Positions 43,515-54,597 of a DNA stretch of 64,000 nucleotides are shown in pieces. Position numbers and translations under genes: made by a program. How positions within the stretch are numbered: the stretch's first letter is position 1; the number at the start of each line of letters is the position of its first letter. The notes under the pieces are model-generated. The model was not told the DNA's origin. It made no database searches and saw only the letters and a program-made list of their open reading frames with translations. Source of the DNA: Luidia sarsii (taxonomy: Eukaryota > Echinodermata > Asteroidea > Paxillosida > Luidiidae); NCBI GenBank assembly GCA_949987565.1, contig OX465103.1, positions 2,611,511 through 2,675,510 of the forward strand, in the 5' to 3' direction.

Positions 43515-43675
43515 GATATACAAAAATGTTGCAAACTGCTTACTGACTAAAATTACCAAAATGCAAATCTTAACATTTGGTGGGCCTGACGTTTCGATCC
43601 TAGCAGGACCTTTCTCAAGTCAGAGGTAGGACCTTTCTCTGCCTTTGAGAAAGGTCCTGCTAGGATCGAAACGTC
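43515..43675. mobile_element. palindromic hammerhead-arm element
   Basis: gatatacaaaaatgttgcaa through cgtttcgatcctagcaggac and its inverted copy. No clean direct duplication. Confidence 0.7.
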
Positions 43676-43699
43676 AAGTATTACTACTACTAGTATTAT

Positions 43700-45220
43700 G
43701 AGACTTTCACCGGTTTACAATTAATTATCCTAATCTACGGTTTTAAGAGGAATTCTGTTGTCTTCCTGCGTTAGCTCTTTAAAATAATTACTTGAAAGGA
43801 ATTGTTTTCGCAATTAGTAAACTTTATCGTAACACTAACAGTAACACTTCAGACTACAGTAACAGGTGGCATTCTGATGATTCTCCCAGAAAAAAATATC
43901 CAAACTGTATTTCAAACGATGTCCATTGTTTCTATCTGAGTCTTAATTAAAGTGATCCTATATTTTACCAAATTGGTAGCTAGGAACACGCTTACCTCCA
44001 CTCTCAAGTATTGTTTTAAGCTTTCTTTACTCCGAGTCTAAGCCTTTTCTACTTCTAGTTCTAGTTCACTTCTAATTCTAGACTTTTTGGAGTACCTCGA
44101 ACGGATAATGGATTAATCTGAGCATGCGCGGTTTACACTAGCAACCAGTCTGGCACCCTGTTCCTCTCGTTCACCAACGCACGTTGCTCATCGGGTATAG
44201 TCGGTTGCGTGCATGGAGTTATAACTCTATGGTTGCGTGCAATTGCTCAACGACTGTTGGCTGGTGGTTTCGTAAGCGCTGCCGTAGTTGTTGCGCACCA
44301 TACGGATTAGTGCTGGGGCTATTAATTTTGACTGGTTCGTGAAATGGCAATAGGATCATATTCAACCGGTGGATTCACACAACACTCAGGTCGGATTATA
44401 GTTTCACCCACAGCTAGGCCTCCGATCCAGGTCTCTCTACTTTTCTTGCATTAGTAGGCCTGAGTATAGCCTACACAATGAAATCTCCACCGCAAACTGC
44501 GCAATTTAAAAAAGCAAGGGTTGTCAAAAGCAAGGGTTGGAATGAGTGACTGTGAGGAACGGGAAGGATTTCAAGACCTGTGGAATATGATCGCAATCTT
44601 ACTCTGCTGAACTTTATCAGTTTATGAAACTGTCGTGGTCATGAGAATAATTGCTGCTGGAATATGCAGAATACTGCAGAATTAATTCTGACTATCACAT
44701 GGAAAGAGCCTAAAAGAAAGAGCAGAAGCATCCTTGATGACCTTATAAAATTAGTGTGAAAAGACAGCTGCGTACGTGGAGAGTTGGTGAAAAGAAAATC
44801 TAATTAAACCTCCTTTGACCATCACTCGCGATATAACTTATATAAGAGGAAGTATAGCAGCTACTAACGCTCCAGATAGGGCTATATAATAGAAGGAACC
44901 GGTAGAAAGGAAAGACAAAGAGAGCTGTATACATCAGAAGAAACTGCAGTGGCCCGATCAGCATGTTGGGGCTGGACTCATCTATGGTAGCCAGGTGCCT
45001 CGCTCACAACATAATTTCTTCTTGCTGGAATGAGAAGATATTAATTAGATTTAGATGCGGACAGATTGTATACCCAATCGTCAGGGTTGACGGCGACCGA
45101 ACTCGAGCTTGAACTATAGTGGAAACCCCTCTTCCGCGTCTAGTCATTTTGGAGGCAATTTTTCTTCCTGCGTCTCAAATTCATCCATTGAATCATAATT
45201 ATAGCATCTGAAAACGGGTT
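43700..45220. other. intergenic region between head-to-head genes
   Basis: Between the CCDC162-like start exon and THUMPD3. No conserved frame seen. It may hold 5' UTR exons and the promoter of the minus-strand gene, but no element is distinctive enough to mark. Confidence 0.4.
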
Positions 45221-45223
45221 TTT

Positions 45224-45640
45224 CACTTTAAAACCCCTATATACACAACAATGTCGAGGTCAAAGAATATAGCATCCCGGCGTACGTCGTCTGATCCAAC
45301 ATAATTATGCATTAAATAGCACACCTGTGACAATTTCAGCTCAATACGCCAACCGAGTCTCGAGAAAATAGTGAAAACCGCTTCATTTGTTTCGCGAAAA
45401 TGCAGCATTCAACGCCGGCGTACTGTTCAGTCCGAAAAAAATAGTTTAGATCTCGGTGCGACGTAAACGATTTCTTTTACTATTTTCTCCCGAAATACGA
45501 CATTTTAGGCAGAAATATTTCAGTCCGAGGTTTCTACTATAGGCCTATATATAACCATCTTCAAACTATAAGTTTCATGGAAATCTGTGAACATTTCTGT
45601 TTTTCGATCTTACCAAATATGTTGCGTAGCAATTTGGAAA
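45224..45640. mobile_element. MITE, diverged copy of 63109-63482
   Basis: Shares most of its length with 63109-63482 (caccgcttcatttgtttcgc-like, ttttaggcagaaatatttca). The right end is degenerate. Confidence 0.75.
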
Positions 45641-46004
45641 TGGAACCGGCAAACTTTTAGTTTTGTGTCCATGATGGTCGTAGTTATACAAACCGGATTT
45701 GAAGTGAGTAGGAAACGAATGCCTATTATCGCAGGCCTATTGGTAAAAGGTCGACAGATTAATCCGAATGATGTCAGAGGGCCGCTGGGCGTTTCGATCC
45801 AAGCAGATCATTTTGTTTTAACTCTGTCTGTCATCGAGAAAAGCCCTGGCTGGAATCTCGACAACACCGGGCTTTTTTTAGTCATTCGTGCAGCCTCGTG
45901 AGCAGTTTGCCATAAAAGGTGATAAATCGGCCCGGCTATTAACTATAACACAATATTCCCGTTTCGTAACGCGGTTATGGTTATTGTATCAGCCTCAATT
46001 GGAG

Positions 46005-46260
46005 TGATTTCATCCACACTTTCTCACGGCTAAGACGGACAGCATTACCATGGTGACCAAGGGATTCTATGCCCAGTACACTATTGTACACTTATATCTA
46101 ATATCGAATGATCAGGGAGATTGAATTGATACCAAACAGGGCCGTCCATTTTACCGGTTTTGATAGTAGACCTATATAGCCGGACATAGGTTACTTTTTT
46201 AGGGTGTTTTGGTCTCGCCAACATACTGAACATTAATTACAAACTGTACAAGAGATGAGG
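46005..46260 (-). mobile_element. Penelope-like GIY-YIG fragment
   Basis: Complement of the 39010-39245 segment: ctcacggctaagacggacag, cagtacact, attttaccggttttgatag, ggtctcgccaacatactgaa. Confidence 0.75.
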
Positions 46261-46557
46261 TACATGTAATATGATGTTTGAGGTACGGTAGTGCAAGTGA
46301 TATAGGTCGTGTGTTGTTATGGAACAAACTGCATGACGCCAGAAAGTCCCACGTCGGAACGGTGTTGGCGTTATCCGTGCCATCTCTCGCCTTTCAATAT
46401 GCCTATACTGTGACGGCCGGGGTTCCAATCCCGCCTGGGGAAGATGATTATGTAAATACAGTGGGGTTTTTAGTTTGCCATCTGCCTTCTGCAAAATGGA
46501 CGGCTGTATATAGCTAGGGACCTATATGCTAAGTTTATAGACTTTAGTTTAGGTACA

Positions 46558-46967
46558 TGTCCTGCCAAAAAGTGTGTCCCTGCCAAATACTGTCCGCTCA
46601 TTAGCATACTGATCGCTGATTGGTTAGCGTTAGGGATAGAGTTTGGGTTAGGATTAGGATTAAGGTCGTTAGGGTTAGGATTATGATTAGGATTGGGATT
46701 AGGATTAGGGTTAGGGTTAGGATTAGGGTTGTTTGGGTTAGGGTTAGCGTTACGGTTACAGTTATAGGGTCAAACGGTACCAATTATAGTGCCCAACGTT
46801 GCGTACGTGTTTAGGCCAGCAACCATGCATACACAATACGTCATACGTGTGTAGTGCGCAGCCATACCCCAACCACGGTGGTTGAATGTCATACGTATTG
46901 GACCAATCAGCGATCAGTATGCTAATGACCGGACACTTTTTGGCAGGGGACACTATTTGGCATGACA
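46558..46967. mobile_element. MITE with degenerate TTAGGG-like core, copy A
   Basis: Inverted ends of about 65 bp (ctcattagcatactgatcgc + tgattggt and complement). The core has many gttaggrttagg hexamers. Not a telomere: it is bounded by the inverted ends and repeated at 49088. Confidence 0.85.
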
Positions 46968-46969
46968 GA

Positions 46970-47057
46970 CCTCCTGCCAAAAAGTGTCCCTGCCAAATAC
47001 TGTCTGCTCATTAGCATACTGATTGCTGATTGGTTAGCGTTAGGGATAGAGTTAGGG
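46970..47057. mobile_element. same MITE, truncated copy B, upstream of THUMPD3
   Basis: Left end plus start of the gttaggg core, broken at about 47057, 93 bp before the THUMPD3 ATG. Confidence 0.8.
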
Positions 47058-47149
47058 TCGCGACAGCCTTCTCCACAACGGGCGAATTTCAGATCAGACA
47101 TGAAATAGTCGTCGGAGTGGATCAGATCATAGGTCGTGTGCACACGTAC

Positions 47150-47338
47150 ATGGGACGCGACGTCACGGTGTCGGTCATCATGGACGGCGAGCGGACCTTC
47201 GTTCTGGGCGCAACTGTGGCCACGGGGTTCGAGCGGACAGCCCTCGATGAATGCCTGGAGAAACTCGGCAAGGACTCCAACGCCTATGTCGGCCGGGGCA
47301 GGGTGTTCTTCCATATTCGCAGAAGACACTTGAGCAAG
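47150..47338 (+). CDS. THUMPD3: THUMPD3 exon 1
   Basis: Residues 1-63, ending GRGRVFFHIRRRHLSK, with donor gtgaac. A truncated MITE copy ends about 90 bp upstream of the ATG. In-frame ATG 47180 (A at -3, G at +4) may be the true start. Confidence 0.8.
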
Positions 47339-50300
47339 GTGAACTGTCGAAACTTGAAATGCAAGCTGGGAGTGGGACCGTCGGCAGAGTCTTGATCTCG
47401 TGAACAATTTTCTTTACGACCGACATTTGACTTGTAGTTCTAGCCTAGTTGTGCTTAACGCCTGTGTTATAACTTGGGTCCAGTAATATTACGGGGTCAT
47501 TGTTTTTATAGCATTAATAATTTCCCCCAACTTCTTACGATTAAAACTTGCCCACCAGGAAAAGAAAGTAAACCATGTGTTCGTATTGTTGAGGAACCAG
47601 CCTACATCGATGATGCGATTGTTATAATGAAGTGGACGTCTGGGTTTCAGACATGTCGTTGGTTGTAAATTCAACGACTGTTTCCTAATCGTGTATCAGC
47701 AGTGGCGCCCAACCAGCGATTACTAATCGGATTAGTCATTTTTAACTTCCATTTATTATTTGGAAATGTTTCTTTTCAGGCTTTGCAACTTCGTACGGTG
47801 GACAATTTGTTTGTTGTGGTCAAACAGCTCAAGGAACTTGACCTTCAAAAAGACGCGGTAAACATTTGACACACTTGACTTCCAAAACTAAGCTTTGATT
47901 TAAGAAAACAAAAACAAAGGGAGAGTTTTGTCAAAATCATCTAAAAAAAATAATATTTTTACGTCACTAGTATTAGAAATTACTTCAAAAACATGAGTCA
48001 AGTAATATTGGTCAATTCAGTCAGTAAGCATAAAATGTTGCAAATTGTTTGCTGGCTTAGTTCAATTCAAAGCAAGATGTAAATCTCAACATCATCCTGA
48101 CTTTTCAATCAAAGGATATGAAGATTTAGAAATATGAAGATTTCCTATTCTGAGTTTCAGTTAAGACTTTGGTTTTTAGAATATTGGAGCATTTCATTTC
48201 AAACTGAATTATACCATGAATGAAATCACATTAATGTCAACTTTGGCAAAGATGTCTTCAGATACATGTAATAGGTTTAAAAATAAAATAGATAAAACAA
48301 AGGAAAGGGAAAAAAAATTGACTGGACCAGAACTTGAACCTAAGACCTCTGGTTTTGCATGCCAGTGCATGCTCTTACCACCTGATCTTTCCAGCCCTTA
48401 TAGATGGTGGCAAGCTTCCTAGATAGACAGCAATGAACTTGTTAAAATGCCTGTATTCCCTCTCTTGCATTTGGCAGGATGAGGCATTGGAGGACCTATG
48501 TCGACCTTTGACCCACGCTGACTGGGTCCAAGCCCTGGAGGCCTGGGCAGATGTCCGGCAGGTGGACTTTGTTCCCACCCTCCTGGACCAGCCCCGTCCG
48601 GCCCCGCCCACTGCCCCGGCCACGCCCACTGCCGCGCCCTCTGCCCTTGCCACTCCCAGTGGCACGGCCTCCTCAGCGGATGAAACGCCCCTCGAAGACG
48701 GCCGTCAGGCGGACCCAAGCGAAAAGCGCCCTCCTCTGGCGGGCGCAGGCGGGGACGTGGCCCCCCCGCCCTACCTGCCACCCTTCCGGGTGACGGGGCA
48801 CCGGGTCGGGGCGAGGCACCAGTTCTCCTCGCGCGAGGTGGCCGGCAAGCTGGGCGACCTCCTGGTCAGGCGCTACGGCTGGCCGGTCCGCCTGAAGGAC
48901 TTTGACCTGCAGGTGCTGGGCAACGTCTGCGAGAACAGCGCCGTGGTGGCCATTAGCCTGACGGCCGAGAGCATGCACCGGCGCAACATCGTCCACTTTG
49001 GGCCCACCACGCTGCGCTCCACGCTGGCCCACTGCATGCTCAGGTATCCGTCCAGACTCCGCAAGCCCGCAGCCCTCCTTGGGATCCGGTGTCCTGCCAA
49101 AAAGTGTCCCTGCCGAATACTGTCCGCTCATTAGCATACTGATCGCTGATTGGTTAGCGTTAGGACTAGGATTATGGTCGTTAGGGTTAGGGTTTGGATT
49201 AGAATTAGGATTGGGATTAGGATTAGGGTTAGGATTATGGTTGTTTGGGTTAGGGTTAGCGTTACGTCTTACAGTTAGGGTCCAACGGTACCAAAGTGCC
49301 CAACGTTGCGTGTGTTAGGCCAGCAACCATACACAATGCGTGTGTAGTGCGCAACCATACCCCAACCACGGTGGTTGAATATCATACGTATTGGACCAAT
49401 CAGCGATCAGTATGCTAATGAGTGGACACTATTTCGCATGACACCGGGTCGATCACTGGCAGACACCTCTGTGGAGACACCATGTATTAGTCTATCTCTT
49501 TTCGAGATGGCATGGATGGAGTGTGGTCCTGAGAAGAGCCGGTAACTTAACGTTTGGGGCAGCGTGCCCGTCGTTTGGGAGACTGATGATGGGCTGAGTA
49601 CCGGTACACAATGTCCCATCCGCTCGGTTACCGGCTCTTTTCAGAGCCACGCTGCATCTTGGAAGAGAGGACTTACCTCTTTGGGAGACTGATGATGGGC
49701 TGAGTACCGGTACACACTGTCCCATCTGCCGCGTTACCGGCTCTTTTCAGAGCCACGCTGCATCTTGGAAGAGAGGACTTACCTCTTTGGGAGACTGATG
49801 ATGGGCTGAGTACCGGTACACACTGTCCCATCCGCCGCGTTACCGGCTCTTTTCAGAGCCACGCTGCATCTCGGAAGAGAGGACTTACTGGTACATGGTT
49901 TGAGCGCACTTTGTGCTTCCACCGTGCAACCACGATATAGTAGGCATTCTAGAATCATCGTTCACAGTGTGCAGTGTGGATGCTTGAATTGTTCATCTGT
50001 TGCTATATGTGCCGGACTCAAAATGGTATTGAATGTCATTTTACATCTAGATTAGCGGAACCACAGCTGGGAGATGTGATCTGCGATCCCATGTGCGGTG
50101 GCGGATCAATTCCCATTGAGGTGAGTACAAAGTAGCCGCACTTCTTACCTCTTCCATCCCTTCCCCACCCCCCCCCCCTCTCCCCTTTGAAAAGGTACAC
50201 CCACTGGTTTATTTCTCCTGGACATAATACACCAAATTGACCACTCATAACGCATGTTTTAAGGTCCGACAAATTGTCGCCATTTTGTCCAACATAACAT

Positions 50301-53300
50301 TTTTAATTTTGTATTGTTTACTACTCACTTTTTACCGTGTTTACTTTTGTTTCTTACGTTCCAGACAATTACTTTGAAAAACCTGGGTTTTATCCTTCAC
50401 CATGGTCAAGCTGTGTTTATTTTATTTTCATTGTAATTCTGACTCTCGATACCCTGGCAAGAGAGGAAATGTGGAGAGGAGAGAAGCGCTTTTCGGTGGT
50501 TGTGGGCGTGCTGTGAACGCGCACGGCGTGTGGGCGATTGTGACACGTTGCACGCATGTGTGCGGTTGCTTGGCTGTTGCTATGGTGGGCGTGGCCTGCT
50601 GGATCGGTTTATTTGCAGTCAACAAGCAGTGCAAGTGGGGTGGCATTGGCTCTTGTCATTGGAGGTGGTGAGAGAGAAACTCAACAGGGAGGCCTATAAA
50701 GAGTTTGTGTGTGTGTCGCAGCGTAAGTGTTTACTTGCTGCCGTGCGCTTGATCCCGCAGTGCGCACTGAATTGGCCGTGCTACACACTGGGAGCGGATA
50801 ATCACGACGTTGCCTGTCAGCACACAGGAGGCAACGTAGCGGCTGTGAACGAGAAACGAACATCCCGTGGAGGGTAGGACTTTTTTCTTTTCTAATTCCA
50901 ACAGAGAAACTTTCCATACAATCCATCTTAGGGCTGGATAGCTCAGATGGGAAGAGGCACTGGGTTGCAAAACCAGAGATCTCGGGTCCAGTCAAAGTTT
51001 TCTTTTCCATTTTTAATAAGACTTAAGGCTTTGCATGGTGGGTGAATCAATATAGGAAGGTTTGCGGTGACACCATGTATCAGGTCTCTTAAAGGAAGAG
51101 GTTTGGTTCTGAAAAGAACCTGAGTGGTAACTCGACGTTTCGACCAGTATGCTCCTGATGACGACCATGTATCAGGTCTCTTAAAGGAAGAGGTTTGGTT
51201 TTGAAAAGAACCTGAGTGGTAACTCGATGTTTCGACCAGTATTCTCCTGATGACGGCCAGAGCATACTGGTCAAAACGTCGAGTTACCACTCAGGTTCTT
51301 TTCAGAACCAAACCTCTTCCTTTAAGAGACCTGATACATGGTGTCACCGCAAACCTTCCCATATCTTTTCCATTTTGCAATTTTTTTGATGCTCTCACAT
51401 TAAATACAAGTGGCATTATGTATGGGAAGCCTCATGTATCTAGAAAGGCTCTTCGCGATGAGGCAAATTTTGTCACAAGTTCGTCATCGTTGTCTCTGCA
51501 GACAGAAAATGCGCATGGACGTCCTCCAGTGGGATGTTACCCACTTGCCTCTGTGCAGTAACTGCATAGACATCATTGTATCCGATATGGTGAGTGCTGG
51601 TATACCTATTATTTGATTTTGAAAAGGGGCATACCAAGAGGTCTTAGGTTCAAGTTCAGTCCAGGCCAAGCTTTCTCTGCCGTTTTTCAAAAACTGTTGA
51701 AAAGTTTTTCCTTTATTTGAAATGCATACATGTACACACCTTACTGCTCCTCATTCTCAAAGGCATTATGATTGGAGCCGTACTGGTACATACAAACTGG
51801 TCTGGCCAACTTGGTCCCACCCCCCAGACCTTTAAGTGGGAAATGAGGGCCAGCGGTTAATGCCGTTACTTATAATTATGTCCACTTTTTGGTCTATTTT
51901 TCCCCTTTGACGGTGATGTGAATCTGTGCCTCACTGGTCTGCAGCCATTCGGAAAGAGGTAAGCATTTGACGTACTTGCCTTTGAGATAGGTCCTGCCTT
52001 TGAGATAGGTCCTGCCTTTGAGATAGGTCCTGCCTTTGAGATAGGTCCTGCCTTTGAGATAGGTCCTGCCTTTGAGATAGGCCCTGCTTGGATCGAAACG
52101 CCAGGCCCTCCACATTTTGTGAGATTTGCAGTTTGGGGGTCATTTCAGACAGTAAGAAGTTTGCAATATTACCTCTCGGACTTGGGACGGTTGGTGCCAT
52201 CTCAAACATCATCGCATCAGCTGCCACCAACGCCAAAGGCGTGGTTCAAAATCTGCCGGAGGCGAAAGAAAAAAAAAAGAGTCGTCCATTCCTCGTCCCG
52301 GCAAAGCCTTCCTCAACGGTGAGGTTTTTTGGAGAGAGGCGCAGCCAAGGATGGAGAGACATTATGGGGAAGACGTCAGACTCACTGAACCTTTTGCAAT
52401 TTGTTTTTAGACCGATACTATTAACTGCTTTCCCGCGGAAATGACCCAAATGCAAATCTCAAAAATGTTGTAGGGGCCTGACGTTCTTCTCCCAGCGGGA
52501 CCTTTGAGAAACTTTCTGCTTGGATTTATACACGACGTACTTGTACATGTACATCCAGCCCTCTTTAATATTTGGACAATTTGCTTTGAAAAACCCGCGA
52601 TCCAAAAGTCGGCATCTCCAATCAGTAGACACTGAGGAAGCATTTAAGTATTTGCTTTACGCCAAGTTGAATACCACTTTTGTCTGCAGGATTGGTAGCC
52701 GGCTAAACAACTGGGAGCTGTACCGACGTAGTCTGCTGGAGATGGGACGAGTCTGCAGGCAGGGTACCGGGAAAGCAGTCCTTCTAACCCAGGACAAGAA
52801 GTGCATGGCAAAGGTACAGTTACCAACAAACAAATTATCAATGTGGCACATGTATGAGATCACCATTCTCTAAATGTATCAAAGCAAGCCTCTCACACAG
52901 TTTTTTTTTTAACTAGTCCACTGGGCTAGTAAATTTAGTTTTTTGCTAGCCCGCAGAAAGTTTGACTAGCCCTGTATAATTAATATTAATTAATTTATTT
53001 ATTTATTTATTAATTAATATTGAATTGAACACAAGGTTATTAGGTCAAGCATGAAACAAATTATTAGTTTCTACTTTCTCATCTCCGCCCGCATCATTTT
53101 TTGCCGCCACATCGATGTCTACTTTTTACTAGTCCGCCGGGCTAGCAAAGTGGGTTATTCTACTTGCCCGCAGCTGTTTTTACTAGACAATGACCGTCGG
53201 GCTAGTGCTAAGGTCGAGCCCAGCAAAGTACATGCATCGGGCTTCAAAGCTTTCCATTGCCTCCAATGGAAACTCTGACGATTTCTCATTTTGCAACAGA

Positions 53301-54129
53301 GAGATGTTAAATTATCTCGGCCAAACTCTTCCTATTTCGTAACATTCATATAGGGAAGTATTCCTGCCATACAAAAACGCGATGCATGCGGGCAAAGACA
53401 AATATTTCCATTACCTAGTACAAGTACAGTTGTGTTTGGGTGAAGAGGACTTTGTTTTTGTTCTGTTCAAAGATTCTCATGAAAGTGAGCTTCCTTTGGA
53501 AGAAGCAGTTGCAGCTGACCATCAACATTGGTGGCCTGTTCGCCTGTGTGTACGTCCTGAAGCGATGCAGTAAACCCAAGCGGGGCACTACAGAGCGAGG
53601 TGGCAAAGCACAAAGGACTGCAGAGCAAGGGACTGCACAGCAAGGGGCTACAGAGCAAGGGGCTACAGAGCAAGGGGCTACAGAGCAAGGGGCTGCAGAG
53701 CAAGGGGCTGCAGAGCAAGGGGCTACAGAGCGAGGGGCTACAGAGCAAGGGACTGTAGAGCAAGGGGCTACAGAGCAAGGGACTGCAGAGCAAGGGGCTA
53801 CAGAGCAAGGGACTACAGAGCAAGGGGCTACAGAGCAAGGGGCTACAGAGCAAGGGGCTACAGAGCAAGGGGCTACAGAGCAAGGGACTGTAGAGCAAGG
53901 GGCTACAGAGAAAGGGTCTGCACAGCAAGGGGCTACAGAGCAAGGGACTGCAGAGCAAGGAGCTACAGAGCAAGGGACTGTAGAGCAAGGGGCTACAGAG
54001 ATAGGGTCTGCAGAGCAAGGGGCTACAGAGCAAGGGACTGTAGAGCAAGGGGCTACAGAGATAGGCTCTGCAGAGGAAGGGGCTACAGAGCACGGTAGTG
54101 ATGGTACCACAGAACAAGGGACTGCATAG
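47150..54129 (+). CDS. THUMPD3: THUMP-domain tRNA guanine-N2-methyltransferase, nine exons
   Basis: Spliced gene of nine phase-matched exons, about 632 residues. The family (THUMPD3, acting with TRMT112) forms N2-methylguanosine in tRNAs, with position 6 the main known site. Visible features in order: the N-terminal THUMP-associated block GATVATGFERTALDECLEKL (from about residue 18); the THUMP domain in exon 3 (HRVGARHQFSSREVAG onward); the linker FGPTTLRSTLAHCMLR; the SAM-binding motif DPMCGGGSIPIE; the acidic-loop region GADNHDVA; and the catalytic motif DMPFGKR followed by NWELYRRSLLEMGRVC. ATG 47150 is the first in-frame start; ATG 47180 has a better Kozak context and is the alternative. 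The C-terminal approximately 180 residues are a pentapeptide repeat absent from the roughly 507-residue vertebrate protein as I recall it. Head to head with the CCDC162-like gene. Confidence 0.9.
47780..47857 (+). CDS. THUMPD3: THUMPD3 exon 2
   Basis: Residues 64-89: 26 codons including LRTVDNLFVVVKQLKELDLQ, matching the VDNLFVVV block of the family. Acceptor cttttcag, donor gtaaac, phase 0 at both ends. Confidence 0.9.
48310..48415 (-). mobile_element. tRNA-derived SINE
   Basis: Minus strand: gaaagatcaggtggtaagag A-box-like, gaggtcttaggttcaagttc B-box, in THUMPD3 intron 2. Confidence 0.65.
48478..49043 (+). CDS. THUMPD3: THUMPD3 exon 3 (THUMP domain)
   Basis: Residues 90-278: EDLCRPLTHADWVQALEAWA, then a Pro/Ala-rich disordered insert, the THUMP domain (FRVTGHRVGARHQFSS to SAVVAISLTAESMHRRNI) and FGPTTLRSTLAHCML. 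Strong GC and CpG richness against AT-rich introns. Acceptor ttggcag, donor gtatcc; a MITE copy starts about 45 bp after the donor. Confidence 0.93.
49088..49445. mobile_element. same MITE, copy C, in THUMPD3 intron 3
   Basis: Both inverted ends and the telomere-like core are present, starting about 45 bp after the exon 3 donor. Flanks read ggtgtc/gacacc. Confidence 0.85.
49470..49930. repeat. foldback-arm derivative amplified in tandem
   Basis: Inverted arm (agagccggtaac) followed by three approximately 115-bp direct units of gggagactgatgatgggctg..gagtaccggtacac..ccgcgttaccggctcttttc. The actgatgatggg..gt words resemble a decayed hammerhead core. Confidence 0.7.
50051..50120 (+). CDS. THUMPD3: THUMPD3 exon 4 (SAM-binding motif)
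   Basis: Residues 278-301, reading LAEPQLGDVICDPMCGGGSI and ending PIE, the class I methyltransferase motif I. Acceptor catctag, donor gtgagt. Confidence 0.93.
50761..50873 (+). CDS. THUMPD3: THUMPD3 exon 5
   Basis: Residues 302-339, reading CALNWPCYTLGADNHDVACQ and ending RTSRG. The D of GADN is in the position of the acidic residue that binds SAM ribose in this fold. Acceptor tcccgcag, donor gtagga. Confidence 0.9.
50932..51000 (+). mobile_element. tRNA-derived SINE
   Basis: gctggatagctcagatggga, ggttgcaaaaccagagatct; its tail is the target of the foldback insertion that follows. Confidence 0.68.
51014..51363. mobile_element. hammerhead foldback element (13-bp TSD)
   Basis: Arms in both orientations with a central ctcCTGATGA c ggccagagcatactggtc AAAACGTC gag. 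Flanked by tcttttccatttt (51001-51013, 51364-51376). Confidence 0.87.
51502..51589 (+). CDS. THUMPD3: THUMPD3 exon 6
   Basis: Residues 339-368, including MDVLQWDVTHLPLCSNCIDI and ending VSDM. The catalytic D/N-P-P/F motif starts at the D of its last residues and is completed by the microexon. Acceptor tctgcag, donor gtgagt. Confidence 0.92.
51945..51958 (+). CDS. THUMPD3: THUMPD3 exon 7, 14-nt microexon
   Basis: Fourteen bases encoding PFGK plus two bases of Arg, with acceptor ggtctgcag and donor gtaagc. Skipping it would remove the catalytic PFGK and shift the frame. Family alignment (DMPFGKR) requires it. Confidence 0.88.
51972..52085. repeat. 18-bp array derived from hammerhead arm
   Basis: Seven units of tttgagataggtcctgcc just after the THUMPD3 microexon; the single arm continues as tggatcgaaacgccaggccc. 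Confidence 0.9.
52690..52813 (+). CDS. THUMPD3: THUMPD3 exon 8
   Basis: Residues 373-414, reading IGSRLNNWELYRRSLLEMGR and ending DKKCMAK. Acceptor gtctgcag, donor gtacag. Confidence 0.93.
53473..54129 (+). CDS. THUMPD3: THUMPD3 last exon with repeat-encoded tail
   Basis: Residues 415-632. ILMKVSFLWKKQLQLTINIG then GLFACVYVLKRCSKPKRG closes the methyltransferase fold. The frame then stays open through about 33 copies of a 15-bp unit encoding GATEQ-like pentapeptides before TAG at 54127-54129. Acceptor ttcaaag. The core part is certain from family similarity; whether the tail is expressed at this length is inference. Confidence 0.82.
   Translation: MLMKVSFLWKKQLQLTINIGGLFACVYVLKRCSKPKRGTTERGGKAQRTAEQGTAQQGATEQGATEQGATEQGAAEQGAAEQGATERGATEQGTVEQGATEQGTAEQGATEQGTTEQGATEQGATEQGATEQGATEQGTVEQGATEKGSAQQGATEQGTAEQGATEQGTVEQGATEIGSAEQGATEQGTVEQGATEIGSAEEGATEHGSDGTTEQGTA
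53630..54126 (+). repeat. 15-bp coding minisatellite
   Basis: About 33 units of ggggctacagagcaa-like sequence within the last exon of THUMPD3, in frame throughout. Confidence 0.95.
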
Positions 54130-54416
54130 CAAGGGTGCGCAGAGTAAGGCACCATGGAACAAGGGCATGGAGCTACCGTACACACCAGGGGTCTGCAGAG
54201 AAAAGGTCTGCAGAGCAAGAGGCAGAAGGAGATGAGGGTCTGTAGAGGAAACGTCTGGAGAGTAAGGCAGCACAGAACAACTCCACAGGGACAAGCAGTC
54301 CACAGAGCAAGGTACAACCAGAGGAAGACAGCAGAGATCAAGGATCCTCAGAGCCAGGGTCTGTAGAATATGGCTGTACAGAGGAATGCCGTGGATAGCT
54401 AGGTACATCATATCAA

Positions 54417-54597
54417 TTGTCTAAAGACCAATGGTCTACAGAGCAAGGCTCTTCAGACCAATGGTCTACAGAGCAAGGCTCTTCAGACCAATGGTCTACA
54501 GAGCAAGGCTCTTCAGACCAATGGTCTACAGAGCAAGGCTCTTCGTACCAATGGTCTACAGAGCAAGGCTCTTCGTACCAATGGTCTACAGAGCATT
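54417..54597. repeat. 30-bp minisatellite
   Basis: Six units of ccaatggtctacagagcaag + gctcttcaga downstream of the THUMPD3 stop, sharing the acagagcaagg word with the coding array. Confidence 0.93.

Noticed and set aside
46620..46770. Possible interstitial telomere (TTAGGG-like)
   Set aside because: Hexamers are degenerate and bounded by MITE inverted ends; the same core recurs in 49150-49290.
47030..47150. N-terminal extension of THUMPD3 upstream of 47150
   Set aside because: The frame is open but has no ATG and runs into the truncated MITE.
54154..54366. Further coding sequence after the THUMPD3 stop (acagagcaagg repeats continue)
   Set aside because: Decayed continuation of the minisatellite, out of frame after TAG.
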